64,000 bases of DNA from positions 5,268 through 69,267 of the forward strand of contig JBLGAC010000018.1 in assembly GCA_047610385.1 (NCBI GenBank), written 5' to 3'. The DNA comes from JBOCEF01 sp047610385 (GTDB lineage: Bacteria; Pseudomonadota; Alphaproteobacteria; Rhodobacterales; Rhodobacteraceae). Below are positions 43,759-52,397 of this stretch, piece by piece. Under the pieces are notes generated by a model. The model did no database searches and had not been told where the DNA came from. It was given only the letters and a program-made list of their open reading frames with translations. The translations under genes and the position numbers were made by a program. The stretch's first letter is position 1; each line of letters starts with the position of its first letter.

Positions 43759-43924
43759 AGACCTGCGTTCGGTCTTCGTATCATTAGATGAACGGCAATG
43801 TAGTGCCGTTTATACGCCGGAGAGGGAATGGTGCCCCCACGCGCCCTCTCCTCTCCGGCACACATGCGTAAAATTCGGCGCCCAGCCGAGCCTCTCCCGC
43901 CTGCGTAGCCTATCGGGAGAGGCT
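43759..43924 (+). ncRNA. Candidate structured leader RNA before the P450 gene
   Basis: Four hairpins follow one another: AGACC/GGTCT (43759-43775), AACGGCA/TGCCGTT (43791-43810), GCCGGAGAGG/CCTCTCCGGC (43816-43859) and AGCCTCTCCCG/CGGGAGAGGCT (43889-43924). All stems are perfect. The arms of the last two share GGAGAGG/CCTCTCC, so alternative pairings are possible, as in attenuators and riboswitches. The P450 ATG is 54 nt downstream. No known riboswitch class is recognised and expression is unproven; a decayed repeat is the alternative. Confidence 0.4.
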
Positions 43925-43977
43925 GCTGCCGCCAGGCACCGCTGGACCCCGACGCTGATCCGCGGCACATCTTCCCC

Positions 43978-45198
43978 ATGCGCTCATTCAACCTGTCGCC
44001 CCGCGATCCCGATTTTGCGCAGGACCCGTTTCCTGCCTATGAAGCCATGCGCGCCATGATCGGCGCCGACGGCCCGCGCGCGGTGATGTGGGACGATCTC
44101 GCCATGCCGGTGTTTGTGAACCATGCGGACGTGTCCGCCGGGCTCAGGGACCGCGGATTTGGGCGCGAAGTGCTGCATGTGGCCACGCGCGAAGACCTCG
44201 GCTGGCCACCCGATCCGCCCCATCTGGCATCATTTCGGGCCTTTGAACAAAATTCCCTGCTGGACCGCGAACCGCCCGCGCACACCCGCCTGCGCAGGCT
44301 GGTGCTGCACGGGTTCACCAGCCGCGCCATCGCCCGCGCGGCGCCGGGGATTGCGGCGATCGCCCATGGGTTGATCGACAGCTTTGGCCCCGCGCCCGAC
44401 ATCGTGGCCGATTATGCGCGGCAGCTTCCTTTGCTGGTGATCGCCGATCTGATGGGGGTTCCGCGCGATGCGGCGCAGGATATGTTGCGCTGGTCGGGCG
44501 ACATGGTCGGCATCTATCAAGCGCGCCGCGACCGCGCGGCCGAAGACGCCTGCGTCGCCGCCACCATCGCCTTCACCGCTTTCATGGAGGACGTGATCGC
44601 CGCACGCCGCCGCCACCCCGGCACCGCGTTGATCGACGATCTGATCGCGGCGGAGGCTGAGGGCGACCGCCTGAGCGGGGCGGAGCTGGTGTCCACCTGC
44701 ATTCTGCTGATGAACGCGGGGCATGAGGCGACGTCCTCGGCCATCGCGAACGCTGTCCATACGGTGCTGGCCCATGATCTGGCCCGCGATGTGTTCGCCG
44801 GGCCGGGGGGCGACCGGATGGTGGATGAATTGCTACGCTGGGACCCGCCCTTGCACCTGTTCACCCGTTTCGTGCTGTCAGATCAGGTGTTTGGCGGCGT
44901 GGCGCTGAAACGCGGCGATGAAATCGGCCTGCTGCTGGCCGGTGCCGGGCGCGACGGCGCGGTGTTCGATGATCCCGCCCGGATCAACCCGAACCGGGCC
45001 AACGCGGGCGCGCATCTGGCGTTCGGCGCCGGCATCCATTTCTGCGTCGGCGGCCCGCTGGCCCGGATGGAGCTGAGGATCGCATTGGCGACCCTGTTCG
45101 CGCGTCTGCCGGACCTGACCGCGGTGGCCCCGGCGCAGTTTGCCGACCGATGGCATTTTCGCTGCCTTGAGACGCTTATGGTTGCGCAGAAAATATGA
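43978..45198 (+). CDS. Cytochrome P450
   Basis: The 406-residue soluble bacterial P450 oxidises an unknown organic substrate with electrons from a ferredoxin partner not present here. The oxygen-binding I-helix reads MNAGHEATSSAIAN, with Glu replacing the usual Asp/Glu-Thr pair partner as in many bacterial forms. The ExxR motif is ELLRWDPPLHLFTR. The heme loop FGAGIHFCVGGPLARME places the iron-ligating Cys at residue 356. The 650-bp upstream region is unusually structured and AT-rich, suggesting dedicated regulation. No ferredoxin or reductase is adjacent. Confidence 0.95.
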   Translation: MRSFNLSPRDPDFAQDPFPAYEAMRAMIGADGPRAVMWDDLAMPVFVNHADVSAGLRDRGFGREVLHVATREDLGWPPDPPHLASFRAFEQNSLLDREPPAHTRLRRLVLHGFTSRAIARAAPGIAAIAHGLIDSFGPAPDIVADYARQLPLLVIADLMGVPRDAAQDMLRWSGDMVGIYQARRDRAAEDACVAATIAFTAFMEDVIAARRRHPGTALIDDLIAAEAEGDRLSGAELVSTCILLMNAGHEATSSAIANAVHTVLAHDLARDVFAGPGGDRMVDELLRWDPPLHLFTRFVLSDQVFGGVALKRGDEIGLLLAGAGRDGAVFDDPARINPNRANAGAHLAFGAGIHFCVGGPLARMELRIALATLFARLPDLTAVAPAQFADRWHFRCLETLMVAQKI

Positions 45199-45387
45199 AC
45201 AAATCGCGGAAGCTGCGTGCGGAAATCTATCAATCCTAACAACGGGCACCTATATCAAGCTGTCACATGCAAGCGCAGCGCATCTGCAGCGCGGCAGGCC
45301 CCGGCATCCACGCGCATCCGCAAACAGCTAAGCCCGCGCGCAAGGGCAAACAGCTAAAACGACATCGTGTTTCAGGAGCTGAATTTC

Positions 45388-46419
45388 ATGCTGGCAGATC
45401 TCCCCGTCTCTCTCGACACCGGTGCCACTTTGGCACTGCTGATCTTCGCGCTGATCCTTGTCGTTCTTACGGTCAAGTCGGTCCCGCAGGGCGAGGAATG
45501 GACCGTGGAGCGGTTCGGCCGCTACACCCGCACGCTGACGCCGGGCATGAATTTCGTGATCCCGGTGATGGACCGCGTCGGCAAAAAGCTGAACATGATG
45601 GAAACCGTGCTCGACATCGATGGGCAGGAGGTGATCACCCGCGACAACGTGCAGGTGCAGGCCGATGCCATCGCGTTTTTCCAGATCATCGACGCCGCCG
45701 CCGCCGCCTATGAGGTGCGCGATCTGTTCCGCGCGCTCAACAATCTGGCCCAGACCAACATCCGTACCGTGATCGGCGCGATGGATCTGGATGATGTGCT
45801 GTCGAACCGTGACCTGATCAACGTCAAGCTGCTGGGCGTGATTGACGAAGTCGCAACCCCTTGGGGCGTCAAGGTCACGCGCGTTGAGATCAAGGACCTG
45901 TCGCCGCCCAAGGACATCATCGCGTCCATGGCCCGCCAGATGAAGGCGGAGCGTGACAAGCGCGCTGAGATCCTGACCGCCGAAGGCCGCAAACAGGGCG
46001 CGATTCTTGAGGCTGAGGGCCTGCGCGAGGCCCAGATCCGAGAGGCTGAGGGCCGACGTGAGGCCGCATTCCTGGACGCTGAGGCCCGAGAGCGGTCCGC
46101 CGAGGCAGAAGCCAAGGCCACCGCCATGGTGTCGCGCGCCATCGCTGAGGGCGACATCCAAGCGATAAACTACTTCGTCGCCCAGAAATACACTGAGGCG
46201 CTGCAAGGCATCGCCTCGTCGCCGTCGTCCAAGGTGATCATGATGCCGCTCGAAGCATCAAGCATCATCGGGTCGGTCGCTGGCATCGCAGAAATCGCGC
46301 GCGAAGCCGTGGCCATGCGCACCGGCGGTGGCGGGGCTTCGCGCCCTGCGCCCAAGCCCAAGCTGGCGCCCAAACCGGTTGATGAGCCCCAGCCCTCCGG
46401 CCCGTGGGATGACGCATGA
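45388..46419 (+). CDS. SPFH/band-7 (stomatin-like, QmcA) membrane protein
   Basis: The 343-residue protein starts at ATG 45388 with AGGAG 9 nt ahead; GTG 45367 would bury that site. One N-terminal membrane helix (LALLIFALILVVLTV) is followed by the SPFH domain (VPQGEEWTVERFGRYTRTL, ITRDNVQVQADAIAFFQI). A long alanine/glutamate-rich coiled coil (~180-260) drives oligomerisation. The C-terminus is Pro/Lys-rich. Stomatin-like proteins organise membrane microdomains and protect membrane proteases. The NfeD partner overlaps its stop codon. Confidence 0.93.
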   Translation: MLADLPVSLDTGATLALLIFALILVVLTVKSVPQGEEWTVERFGRYTRTLTPGMNFVIPVMDRVGKKLNMMETVLDIDGQEVITRDNVQVQADAIAFFQIIDAAAAAYEVRDLFRALNNLAQTNIRTVIGAMDLDDVLSNRDLINVKLLGVIDEVATPWGVKVTRVEIKDLSPPKDIIASMARQMKAERDKRAEILTAEGRKQGAILEAEGLREAQIREAEGRREAAFLDAEARERSAEAEAKATAMVSRAIAEGDIQAINYFVAQKYTEALQGIASSPSSKVIMMPLEASSIIGSVAGIAEIAREAVAMRTGGGGASRPAPKPKLAPKPVDEPQPSGPWDDA

Positions 46420-46898
46420 GCGATATCGCGATCTTCGCGCCGCTTGACGGGGTCTCACCTTGGCTGTGGCTGACATTCGCGCTGGTTCTGGGGGCGATTG
46501 AGCTGGTCGCGACCTCGTTCTTCCTGGTGTGGCTTGCGCCTGCCGCGCTCAGCGTCGCGCTGGCATTGGTGCTGGCGCCGGATCTGAGCGGGACCGTGCA
46601 GTCAGCGCTGTTTGCCGTGCTGTCGGTTGCGTTCACCTTTGCCGGACGGGCATGGCTGAAGGGCCGGGCGGGGCAGGGCGCGGGGCGTCCCGTGCTCAAC
46701 CGCCGGGCCGCAGCGCTGATCGGGCGCCGCGCCACGGTGGTCGAAGCCTTTGACAGCGGCGTTGGGGTGGTTGAAATCGACGGTGCCCTGTGGCGCGCAC
46801 GCTTGGCACCGGGCGGCGATGTTTCCGCGCCCTCCGAAGGTGCCCATGCCGAAATCTGCGGTGTTGAGGGCGCGGTGTTGGTGGTTTCACCGGCCTGA
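46416..46898 (+). CDS. NfeD-family protein
   Basis: The 160-residue protein has hydrophobic helices in its first half (PWLWLTFALVLGAIELVATS, FLVWLAPAALSVALALVLA, VQSALFAVLSVAFTFAG). A C-terminal OB fold follows (RRATVVEAFDSGVGVVEIDG to EICGVEGAVLVVSP). It overlaps the SPFH gene by 4 nt, the classic stomatin/NfeD pairing, so the two proteins very likely act together in the inner membrane. Confidence 0.93.
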   Translation: MSDIAIFAPLDGVSPWLWLTFALVLGAIELVATSFFLVWLAPAALSVALALVLAPDLSGTVQSALFAVLSVAFTFAGRAWLKGRAGQGAGRPVLNRRAAALIGRRATVVEAFDSGVGVVEIDGALWRARLAPGGDVSAPSEGAHAEICGVEGAVLVVSPA

Positions 46899-47033
46899 TC
46901 GGCTGCGCACCAACGCGCCGCCCGTCAACGCGCTGGCGCAAGCGCAGCGGGTTGGCTAGGGTTGACCCTGTGGTGCCGGGTTACGCTGCGCACAGGTTTG
47001 CTTTGCGTGACGGATGAGTTGGGAGAGTGACGT

Positions 47034-48149
47034 ATGCGCTTTTTGGCGATGACAGGGGCAGCCGCGCTTTTTCTCGGGACCACGGGCGCTGCCTATGCCC
47101 AAGCCATCGCCTGCGGAAGCGAATATGTCATCGCCCGCGGTGACACCTTGCAGGCGATCGCATTGCGCGCCTACGGGGTCGGCAATTTCCAACTGATCTA
47201 TCTGGCGAACGCTGATGTGATCGGCGTCAATCCCAACCTTATCGAAGTGGGCATGCGCCTGAACATCCCCTGTCTTGGGGATACGGCCGCGGCCCCTGCC
47301 GCGCCAACAGCGCCCGCCGCCGCAGCGCCTGCCACGCAACCTGCGCCGGTAGCCGCAGCAGGTGCCCCGCTGGTCGCCGCCACTGTGCGCCCGGTGCCTG
47401 AGGGCGCCGCGCCCCGGCGCGGCGCACGGTTCATTGGCATCGACGGCAACGCGCCCTTCAGCGACAGCGACCTTCCCGGCGGCGGGCTGTTCACGGAACT
47501 GCTTTCGCTGGCCATGAAACGCGCGGGCGGCGATGCTGGCGACATTGGCTTTGCCCCCGACTGGCCCGCCCAGTTGACCGCGCTTTTGCCAGACGGCGGC
47601 TATGAGGTTGGCTTTCCCTGGGTGCGCCCTGACTGCGAGCGTCCCGCGACGCTGGGCGCCGAAAGCCGCGCGCGCTGCCGCAGCTTTGAATTCTCGGACT
47701 CGTTCTTTGATGTGGTGCTGAGCTTTTATACCCTCCGCGGGTCTGAATACGAAGGTGCTGATTCGCACGAAGACCTGCTCGGTGCCCGTCTGTGCCGCCC
47801 CGATGGCATGTTCGTCGGCGATCTTGAGGCTGAGGGCCTCGTGGAGCCGAACGTCTCGCTGGTCGCCCCCTCTACCGCGCAGGACTGCTTTGCAGCGCTG
47901 CTGGTCGGAGAGGTGAACGTGGTCACCATGGATGCCCTCACCGCCGAAAAGACCCTGGAGACCGTGTCCGGCGCATCGCGCAAGGTCTTGGAGCTGGAGG
48001 GGCTGGCCACGTTGCAGACGCTGCATGCCGTGGCCTCGCGCACTTCGCCCGATGGGCGCGCTGCGCTGGCCCGGCTCAATGATGGGCTGCGGGTGATGCG
48101 CGCCTCTGGCGAATGGTTCGCCGCGGTGCAAAAGCATCAGTCCGAATAA
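47034..48149 (+). CDS. Exported LysM plus solute-binding-3-like fusion protein
   Basis: The 371-residue protein has a signal peptide (cut near AYAQA) and a LysM peptidoglycan-binding domain at about 28-80 (YVIARGDTLQAIALRAYG, NADVIGVNPNLIEVGMRLNIP). An Ala/Pro linker (~82-115) leads to a C-terminal region resembling family 3 periplasmic solute-binding proteins (FIGIDGNAPFSDSDLPGGGL, VGFPWVRPDCERPATLG, LGARLCRPDGMFVGDLEAEG). The combination suggests a wall-anchored ligand sensor or binder. No ABC permease lies next to it. The ligand is unknown. Confidence 0.85.
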   Translation: MRFLAMTGAAALFLGTTGAAYAQAIACGSEYVIARGDTLQAIALRAYGVGNFQLIYLANADVIGVNPNLIEVGMRLNIPCLGDTAAAPAAPTAPAAAAPATQPAPVAAAGAPLVAATVRPVPEGAAPRRGARFIGIDGNAPFSDSDLPGGGLFTELLSLAMKRAGGDAGDIGFAPDWPAQLTALLPDGGYEVGFPWVRPDCERPATLGAESRARCRSFEFSDSFFDVVLSFYTLRGSEYEGADSHEDLLGARLCRPDGMFVGDLEAEGLVEPNVSLVAPSTAQDCFAALLVGEVNVVTMDALTAEKTLETVSGASRKVLELEGLATLQTLHAVASRTSPDGRAALARLNDGLRVMRASGEWFAAVQKHQSE

Positions 48150-48245
48150 CAGCCGCCGCCGCTGCCGCGGGGCGATGCGGGGGGGGGGGTGCGATGTGGG
48201 TAAATGACATGGGGGCCGGTCCGGCGCGGACTGGCCCTTTGACGT

Positions 48246-48845
48246 TCAAACCCCGTATCGCCCCGCGGCAGCGGCGGTCAGGGCGCGCACGGTTTCATCA
48301 AGGTATTCCATGCTTGGGTCATGCACGCCCAACGTGCGCAGATGCGCGGCGGTGTTGTGCAAATAGTCCCGGTTCGGCCCGGCGGGGCCGGTTGACGCTG
48401 CGATGATCTCAGCCTGCTCGCGCAGCGACAGGCGCGCATAGGCCGGGTGGGTGCGGTCCATCGCATAGGCCAGCGCGCGCACGGGGCCGATCCCGTCAAC
48501 CTGCAATGGGACCCATGCCTCCATATAAGACCGCGTGCCCATTTCCCGCTCATGCAGGTAATCGCGCACGGCGGGGGCGTTGGCGGCTGCCACGCGGAAC
48601 GCCACGCCTTCGCAGATCTCATGGGGCGCGAAGTCCAGCGCCAGCACCAGTCCTGGGCGTTCAGGCGTGCCGCGATACCGGATTGAGCGCAGGCAGAACG
48701 ACCGCCGCCAACCGCGAAGGGCGGCGCGGCGGGTCTCAGTTGCGTCAAATCCCGGGCGCCAGATCAGCGATCCGTAGCCGAAGACCCACAGGTCTCCGGC
48801 GGCCAGGGGGCCGGCAAGGTCGGGTGCAGGGCGCGGGATCATCAT
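48246..48845 (-). CDS. ChaC-like gamma-glutamylcyclotransferase
   Basis: The 199-residue protein belongs to the ChaC group, which cleaves glutathione to 5-oxoproline and Cys-Gly. The substrate-binding loop VFGYGSLIWRPGF (about 21-33) and the region ICEGVAFRVAAANAPAV are diagnostic. The general-base Glu is probably in LHEREMGTRSY. It stands alone, convergent with the LysM gene and divergent from the DUF2125 gene. Confidence 0.9.
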   Translation of the reverse strand: MMIPRPAPDLAGPLAAGDLWVFGYGSLIWRPGFDATETRRAALRGWRRSFCLRSIRYRGTPERPGLVLALDFAPHEICEGVAFRVAAANAPAVRDYLHEREMGTRSYMEAWVPLQVDGIGPVRALAYAMDRTHPAYARLSLREQAEIIAASTGPAGPNRDYLHNTAAHLRTLGVHDPSMEYLDETVRALTAAAAGRYGV

Positions 48846-48997
48846 GGGCTGAGCTATAGCGCGGCGTGGCGCCGGGCGAAACTGCTGCCGGGGGCGCGGG
48901 GGCCTGTGAAAACGCGCCTCTCGCCTCTCGCCTCTCGCCCCTGTGCGCCGGAGCGCCTATATGGAGCGCAACTGCGCATCCTCAGAAAGGCACGTCC

Positions 48998-50050
48998 ATG
49001 CTGTCCGCGCCCAAAAGCATTATCGCGCTCGGCGTTGCCGCGATCCTGGCCCTGATGGGCTGGAGCATCTGGTGGTGGGTCGCTGCCACCGCCCAGCAGA
49101 CCGCCGTCGCGGGCTGGCTGGAGGACCGCCGCGCCGATGGCTGGGCCGCTGAGGTCGCGCAAACCACGATGTCCGGCTATCCCAACCGGCTGGATCTGAC
49201 GCTGACCGGGCTGGTGCTGGCCGACCCCAAGGCGGGCTGGGCGTGGTCGGCGCCTGCGCTGCGGTCCCATCAGCTCAGCTATCGCCCCAACGCGGCGATC
49301 GTGGTCTTTCCGCATGAGCAGACCCTGTCGATCCCCGGCGCGACGCTGACCGCGAAATCTGAGGATCTGCGCGCTTCGGCGGGCTTTCGTCCCTCAACGC
49401 GGCTGGGCCTGCGCCGTGCGGAGGTTGAGGGAACCGCGATCAATCTGTCGCTTGCAGGCCCGGCAGTGCAGGGCTGGACCGCCTCAGCAGCCACCGCGCT
49501 GTTGGCGCTGCGTGAGGCGCAAACCCCAACGCCCGCGGACGGCCCCCATGCCTATGACGTGGCGTTGACCGCGACCGAGGTGCGCCTGCCTGTGTCGCTG
49601 CGTGCGATGCTTGGCCTTGGCGACGGGCTGCCTGAAGCGGCTGAGCGGCTGGAGATCGACGCTATCGCCAGCTTTGCCGCACCGCTGGATCTGGATGCAG
49701 TCGAAGGGGGCGGGCCGCGGCTGACCGCGCTGCGGCTGCGCCCGTCCACGCTGGTCTGGGGGCCACTGGGGCTGCGCGCCACCGGGCGGGTGGTGGTCGA
49801 TGCCCAAGGCTACCCTGAGGGAGAGATGACGCTGCGCGCTGAGAACTGGCGCGCGGCGCTGGAGGCCGCGATCAGCGCCGGCGCGGTGGCTGAGAACATG
49901 GCCGATGCGGTGCGTGGCGGGATGGAGCTGATCGCTTTTCTCGCCGCCAAAGGTGATGGCCTTGAGGCCCCGCTGAGGTTTGAGCGCGGGCGCATGTTCC
50001 TCGGCCCCGTGCCGATTGGCGACGCCCCGCGTCTTCTGATCGGGCGCTGA
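48998..50050 (+). CDS. DUF2125 exported or membrane-anchored protein
   Basis: The 350-residue protein begins with one membrane helix (IIALGVAAILALMGWSIWWW) and then a periplasmic beta-rich domain. TTMSGYPNRLDLTLTGLVLAD and the terminal FLGPVPIGDAPRLL fit DUF2125, a family frequent in alphaproteobacteria with no established function. ATG 48998 was chosen over longer in-frame starts because it places the helix at the N-terminus. Its divergent neighbour encodes a ChaC-like enzyme. Confidence 0.85.
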   Translation: MLSAPKSIIALGVAAILALMGWSIWWWVAATAQQTAVAGWLEDRRADGWAAEVAQTTMSGYPNRLDLTLTGLVLADPKAGWAWSAPALRSHQLSYRPNAAIVVFPHEQTLSIPGATLTAKSEDLRASAGFRPSTRLGLRRAEVEGTAINLSLAGPAVQGWTASAATALLALREAQTPTPADGPHAYDVALTATEVRLPVSLRAMLGLGDGLPEAAERLEIDAIASFAAPLDLDAVEGGGPRLTALRLRPSTLVWGPLGLRATGRVVVDAQGYPEGEMTLRAENWRAALEAAISAGAVAENMADAVRGGMELIAFLAAKGDGLEAPLRFERGRMFLGPVPIGDAPRLLIGR

Positions 50051-50200
50051 CCGCCACCAAGCGCCGCGCCAACGGTTCCGCCCCTGCTGCGGTGGCACCC
50101 GCGGCGCGCTGCGAATGATGGCGCAGGTGGCCAGAAGCACCCCTTGCCAGCTGCGGACCGCGTGGATCGGTGCGCGTCGCCGCCGCGAAGCGCGGCGGCC

Positions 50201-50229
50201 GGGCCGCGGCGGGGTCAATCCCCGCAAGG
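50201..50229. repeat. Dispersed 29-bp hairpin repeat, copy 2
   Basis: It is identical at 28 of 29 positions to the reverse complement of 32991-33019 and contains the same GCGGGGTCAATCCCCGC core. It lies in the convergent gap between the DUF2125 gene and tyrC. Confidence 0.7.
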
Positions 50230-50265
50230 GCCGAGCGCGTCAGCAACAACCGCGCTGACGGCACT

Positions 50266-51222
50266 TCAGGTGCGGCGCACCGGCATCCGGCCAAAATCAG
50301 GCAGATCGGTGTCCTGTCCGGCCTCAATGATGCCGCGGCGGATGGCGCGGGTGCGGGTGAAATAGTCGAACAGCATGTCGCCGTCGCCGGTGCGGATGGC
50401 GCGTTGAAGGGCGAACAGTTCCTCAGTGAAGCGCCCGAGGATTTCCAGCGTCGCGTCCTTGTTGTTCAGGAACACGTCGCGCCACATGGTCGGGTCTGAT
50501 GCCGCGATGCGGGTGAAGTCGCGAAAGCCAGCGGCGGAATATTGCACCACCTCGGAATTGGTGACCCGGCGCAGGTCATCCGCGACCCCGACCATGGTAT
50601 AGGCGATCAGATGCGGCGCATGGGACGTCACCGCCAGCACCAGGTCGTGGTGTTCGGGGTCCATGTCGTCGACCTTCGCGCCGCAGCCTTGCCAGAACGC
50701 CCGCAGACGCGCCAGCGCATCCGCATCCGTGCCGTCCGTTGGCGTCAGGATGCACCAGCGGCCGTCGAACAGTTCGGCGAACCCCGCCTCTGGCCCCGAA
50801 TGCTCAGTGCCCGCAAGGGGGTGGGCGGCGATGAAATGGACGCCATCGGGGATATGGGGCGACACCTGCGCGATCACCGACGCTTTGGTGGAGCCGACAT
50901 CGGACACCGTTGCGCCAAGCTTCAACGCTGGTGCGACTTCGGCCGCCGCATCGCCCATGGCACCGACCGGCACGCACAGGATCACCAGATCTGCGCCCTG
51001 GGCCGCGTCTGCCGCCGTGTCGTGCACGCTGTCGAGAAACCCCAGCGCCGCCGCCTTGTCCCGCGTTGCGGCGGAGCGCGCATAGCCCGCCACATGGCGC
51101 GCCAGCCCGGCACGGCGGCACGCATGGGCGATCGACGACCCGATCAGCCCCAGCCCGATCAGCGCGATGCGGTCATAGACCGGGGCGGCTTTGGCGGCCT
51201 CCAGCACTTGATGCGCGGTCAT
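50266..51222 (-). CDS. tyrC: Prephenate/arogenate dehydrogenase
   Basis: This enzyme performs the NAD-dependent oxidative decarboxylation of prephenate or arogenate in tyrosine synthesis. The 318-residue form starts at ATG 51222, overlapping the hisC stop by 4 nt. It has the Rossmann motif IALIGLGLIGSSIAHACRRA (about 20-39), DVGSTKASVIAQV, and the substrate-site HFIAAHPLAGTEHSGPEAG. The pairing with an aromatic/histidinol-phosphate aminotransferase fits the tyrosine branch. The choice between prephenate and arogenate is not decidable here. Confidence 0.93.
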   Translation of the reverse strand: MTAHQVLEAAKAAPVYDRIALIGLGLIGSSIAHACRRAGLARHVAGYARSAATRDKAAALGFLDSVHDTAADAAQGADLVILCVPVGAMGDAAAEVAPALKLGATVSDVGSTKASVIAQVSPHIPDGVHFIAAHPLAGTEHSGPEAGFAELFDGRWCILTPTDGTDADALARLRAFWQGCGAKVDDMDPEHHDLVLAVTSHAPHLIAYTMVGVADDLRRVTNSEVVQYSAAGFRDFTRIAASDPTMWRDVFLNNKDATLEILGRFTEELFALQRAIRTGDGDMLFDYFTRTRAIRRGIIEAGQDTDLPDFGRMPVRRT

Positions 51223-52319
51223 CGCGGGTGCTCCAGAAACGCTTCCATGGCGGACGCGACGCGGCGGCAGCCTTGTTCGTCGCCGATGGTGATGCGGATG
51301 AAGCCGGGCAGTTGGTAGCTGTCGACCCGCCGCAGGATCAGCCCCTGCGTCTTGAAAAACGCGTCCGCCGCGGCGACCCGATCGACGCCAAGTTCGGCCA
51401 GCAGAAAGTTGGCGTGGCTCGGCAAGGTCCGCACGCCCATCTGTGTCAGGCGCTTGGCCAGCCAGTCGCGCCACACCTCATTGAGGATCGCGCACCGTTC
51501 AACCCATTCGGTGTCCTGCATCGCGGCGATCCCGGCGGCCAGCGCGGGCGAGGTCAGGTTGAACGGTCCGCGCACCCGGCCCAGCACGTCCGAGACGTGT
51601 TCAGGCATGTACCCCCAGCCCAGCCGCAGCGCCGCCAGTCCGTGGATCTTGGAATAGGTGCGGGTCATCACGACGTTATCGCGGGCCTCAACCAGCGCCT
51701 TGCCCGCATCAAAACCGGGGGTGCGCACGTATTCGGCGTATGCGCCGTCCAGCACCAGCAGCGCGCCTTCGGGCAGCCCATCGGCCAGCCGCGCGCAGTC
51801 CGCGGGGCTGATCATGGTGCCGGTCGGGTTGTTGGGGTTGGCGATGAACACAATTTTAGTGCGGTCCGAGCAGGCGGCCAGCAGCGCGTCCACATCGGTG
51901 GTCATGTCACGCTCAGGCGTTTCCACCGGCGTTGCGCCGTTGGCCTGCGCGTCGATGCGGTAAATCGCAAAACCGTGGCGGGTGTGCAGCACCTCATCCC
52001 CCGGGCCGGCATAGGCCTGGCACAGGAACGCGATCACCTCATCGGACCCGGCGCCGCAGACGATGCGGGCGGGGTCCAAGCCATGCACATCCGCGATCGC
52101 AGCGCGCAGGTCGGCATGGCCGCTGTCGGGATAGATCGACAGGCGGTCTGCCTCAGCGCGATATGCCGCTATGGCGCGGGGCGACGGGCCATAGGGGTTC
52201 TCGTTCGCGCTCAGCTTCAGCGGATGCGCGACCCCGGGGGCCTTGGTTTCGCCGCCAACATAGGGGGCGATCCCCAGAATGCCGGGCTGTGGGCGGATCG
52301 TGGGGTGCGGCTGGGTCAT
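51219..52319 (-). CDS. hisC: Histidinol-phosphate / aromatic aminotransferase
   Basis: The 366-residue PLP enzyme of fold type I has the pyridoxal lysine in MTRTYSKIHGLAALRLGWGY, the early motif KLSANENPYGPSPRAIAA, and the PLP-phosphate/Arg region FLLAELGVDRV. HisC-type enzymes transaminate histidinol phosphate and often also prephenate or arogenate-pathway keto acids. Its coupling to tyrC suggests that aromatic amino acid synthesis is its main role here. Confidence 0.93.
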   Translation of the reverse strand: MTQPHPTIRPQPGILGIAPYVGGETKAPGVAHPLKLSANENPYGPSPRAIAAYRAEADRLSIYPDSGHADLRAAIADVHGLDPARIVCGAGSDEVIAFLCQAYAGPGDEVLHTRHGFAIYRIDAQANGATPVETPERDMTTDVDALLAACSDRTKIVFIANPNNPTGTMISPADCARLADGLPEGALLVLDGAYAEYVRTPGFDAGKALVEARDNVVMTRTYSKIHGLAALRLGWGYMPEHVSDVLGRVRGPFNLTSPALAAGIAAMQDTEWVERCAILNEVWRDWLAKRLTQMGVRTLPSHANFLLAELGVDRVAAADAFFKTQGLILRRVDSYQLPGFIRITIGDEQGCRRVASAMEAFLEHPR

Positions 52320-52397
52320 GGCCGGCTCCGTGCATCGGCGCCCACAGGGGCGGGCGTCAGGCGAGCGCGCGCAGGATGACGCGCGCCGCTGCAGGGT

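Noticed and set aside
48179..48189. Run of 11 G residues
   Set aside because: A homopolymer in an intergenic gap, likely of no function and possibly length-inaccurate; it affects no gene.
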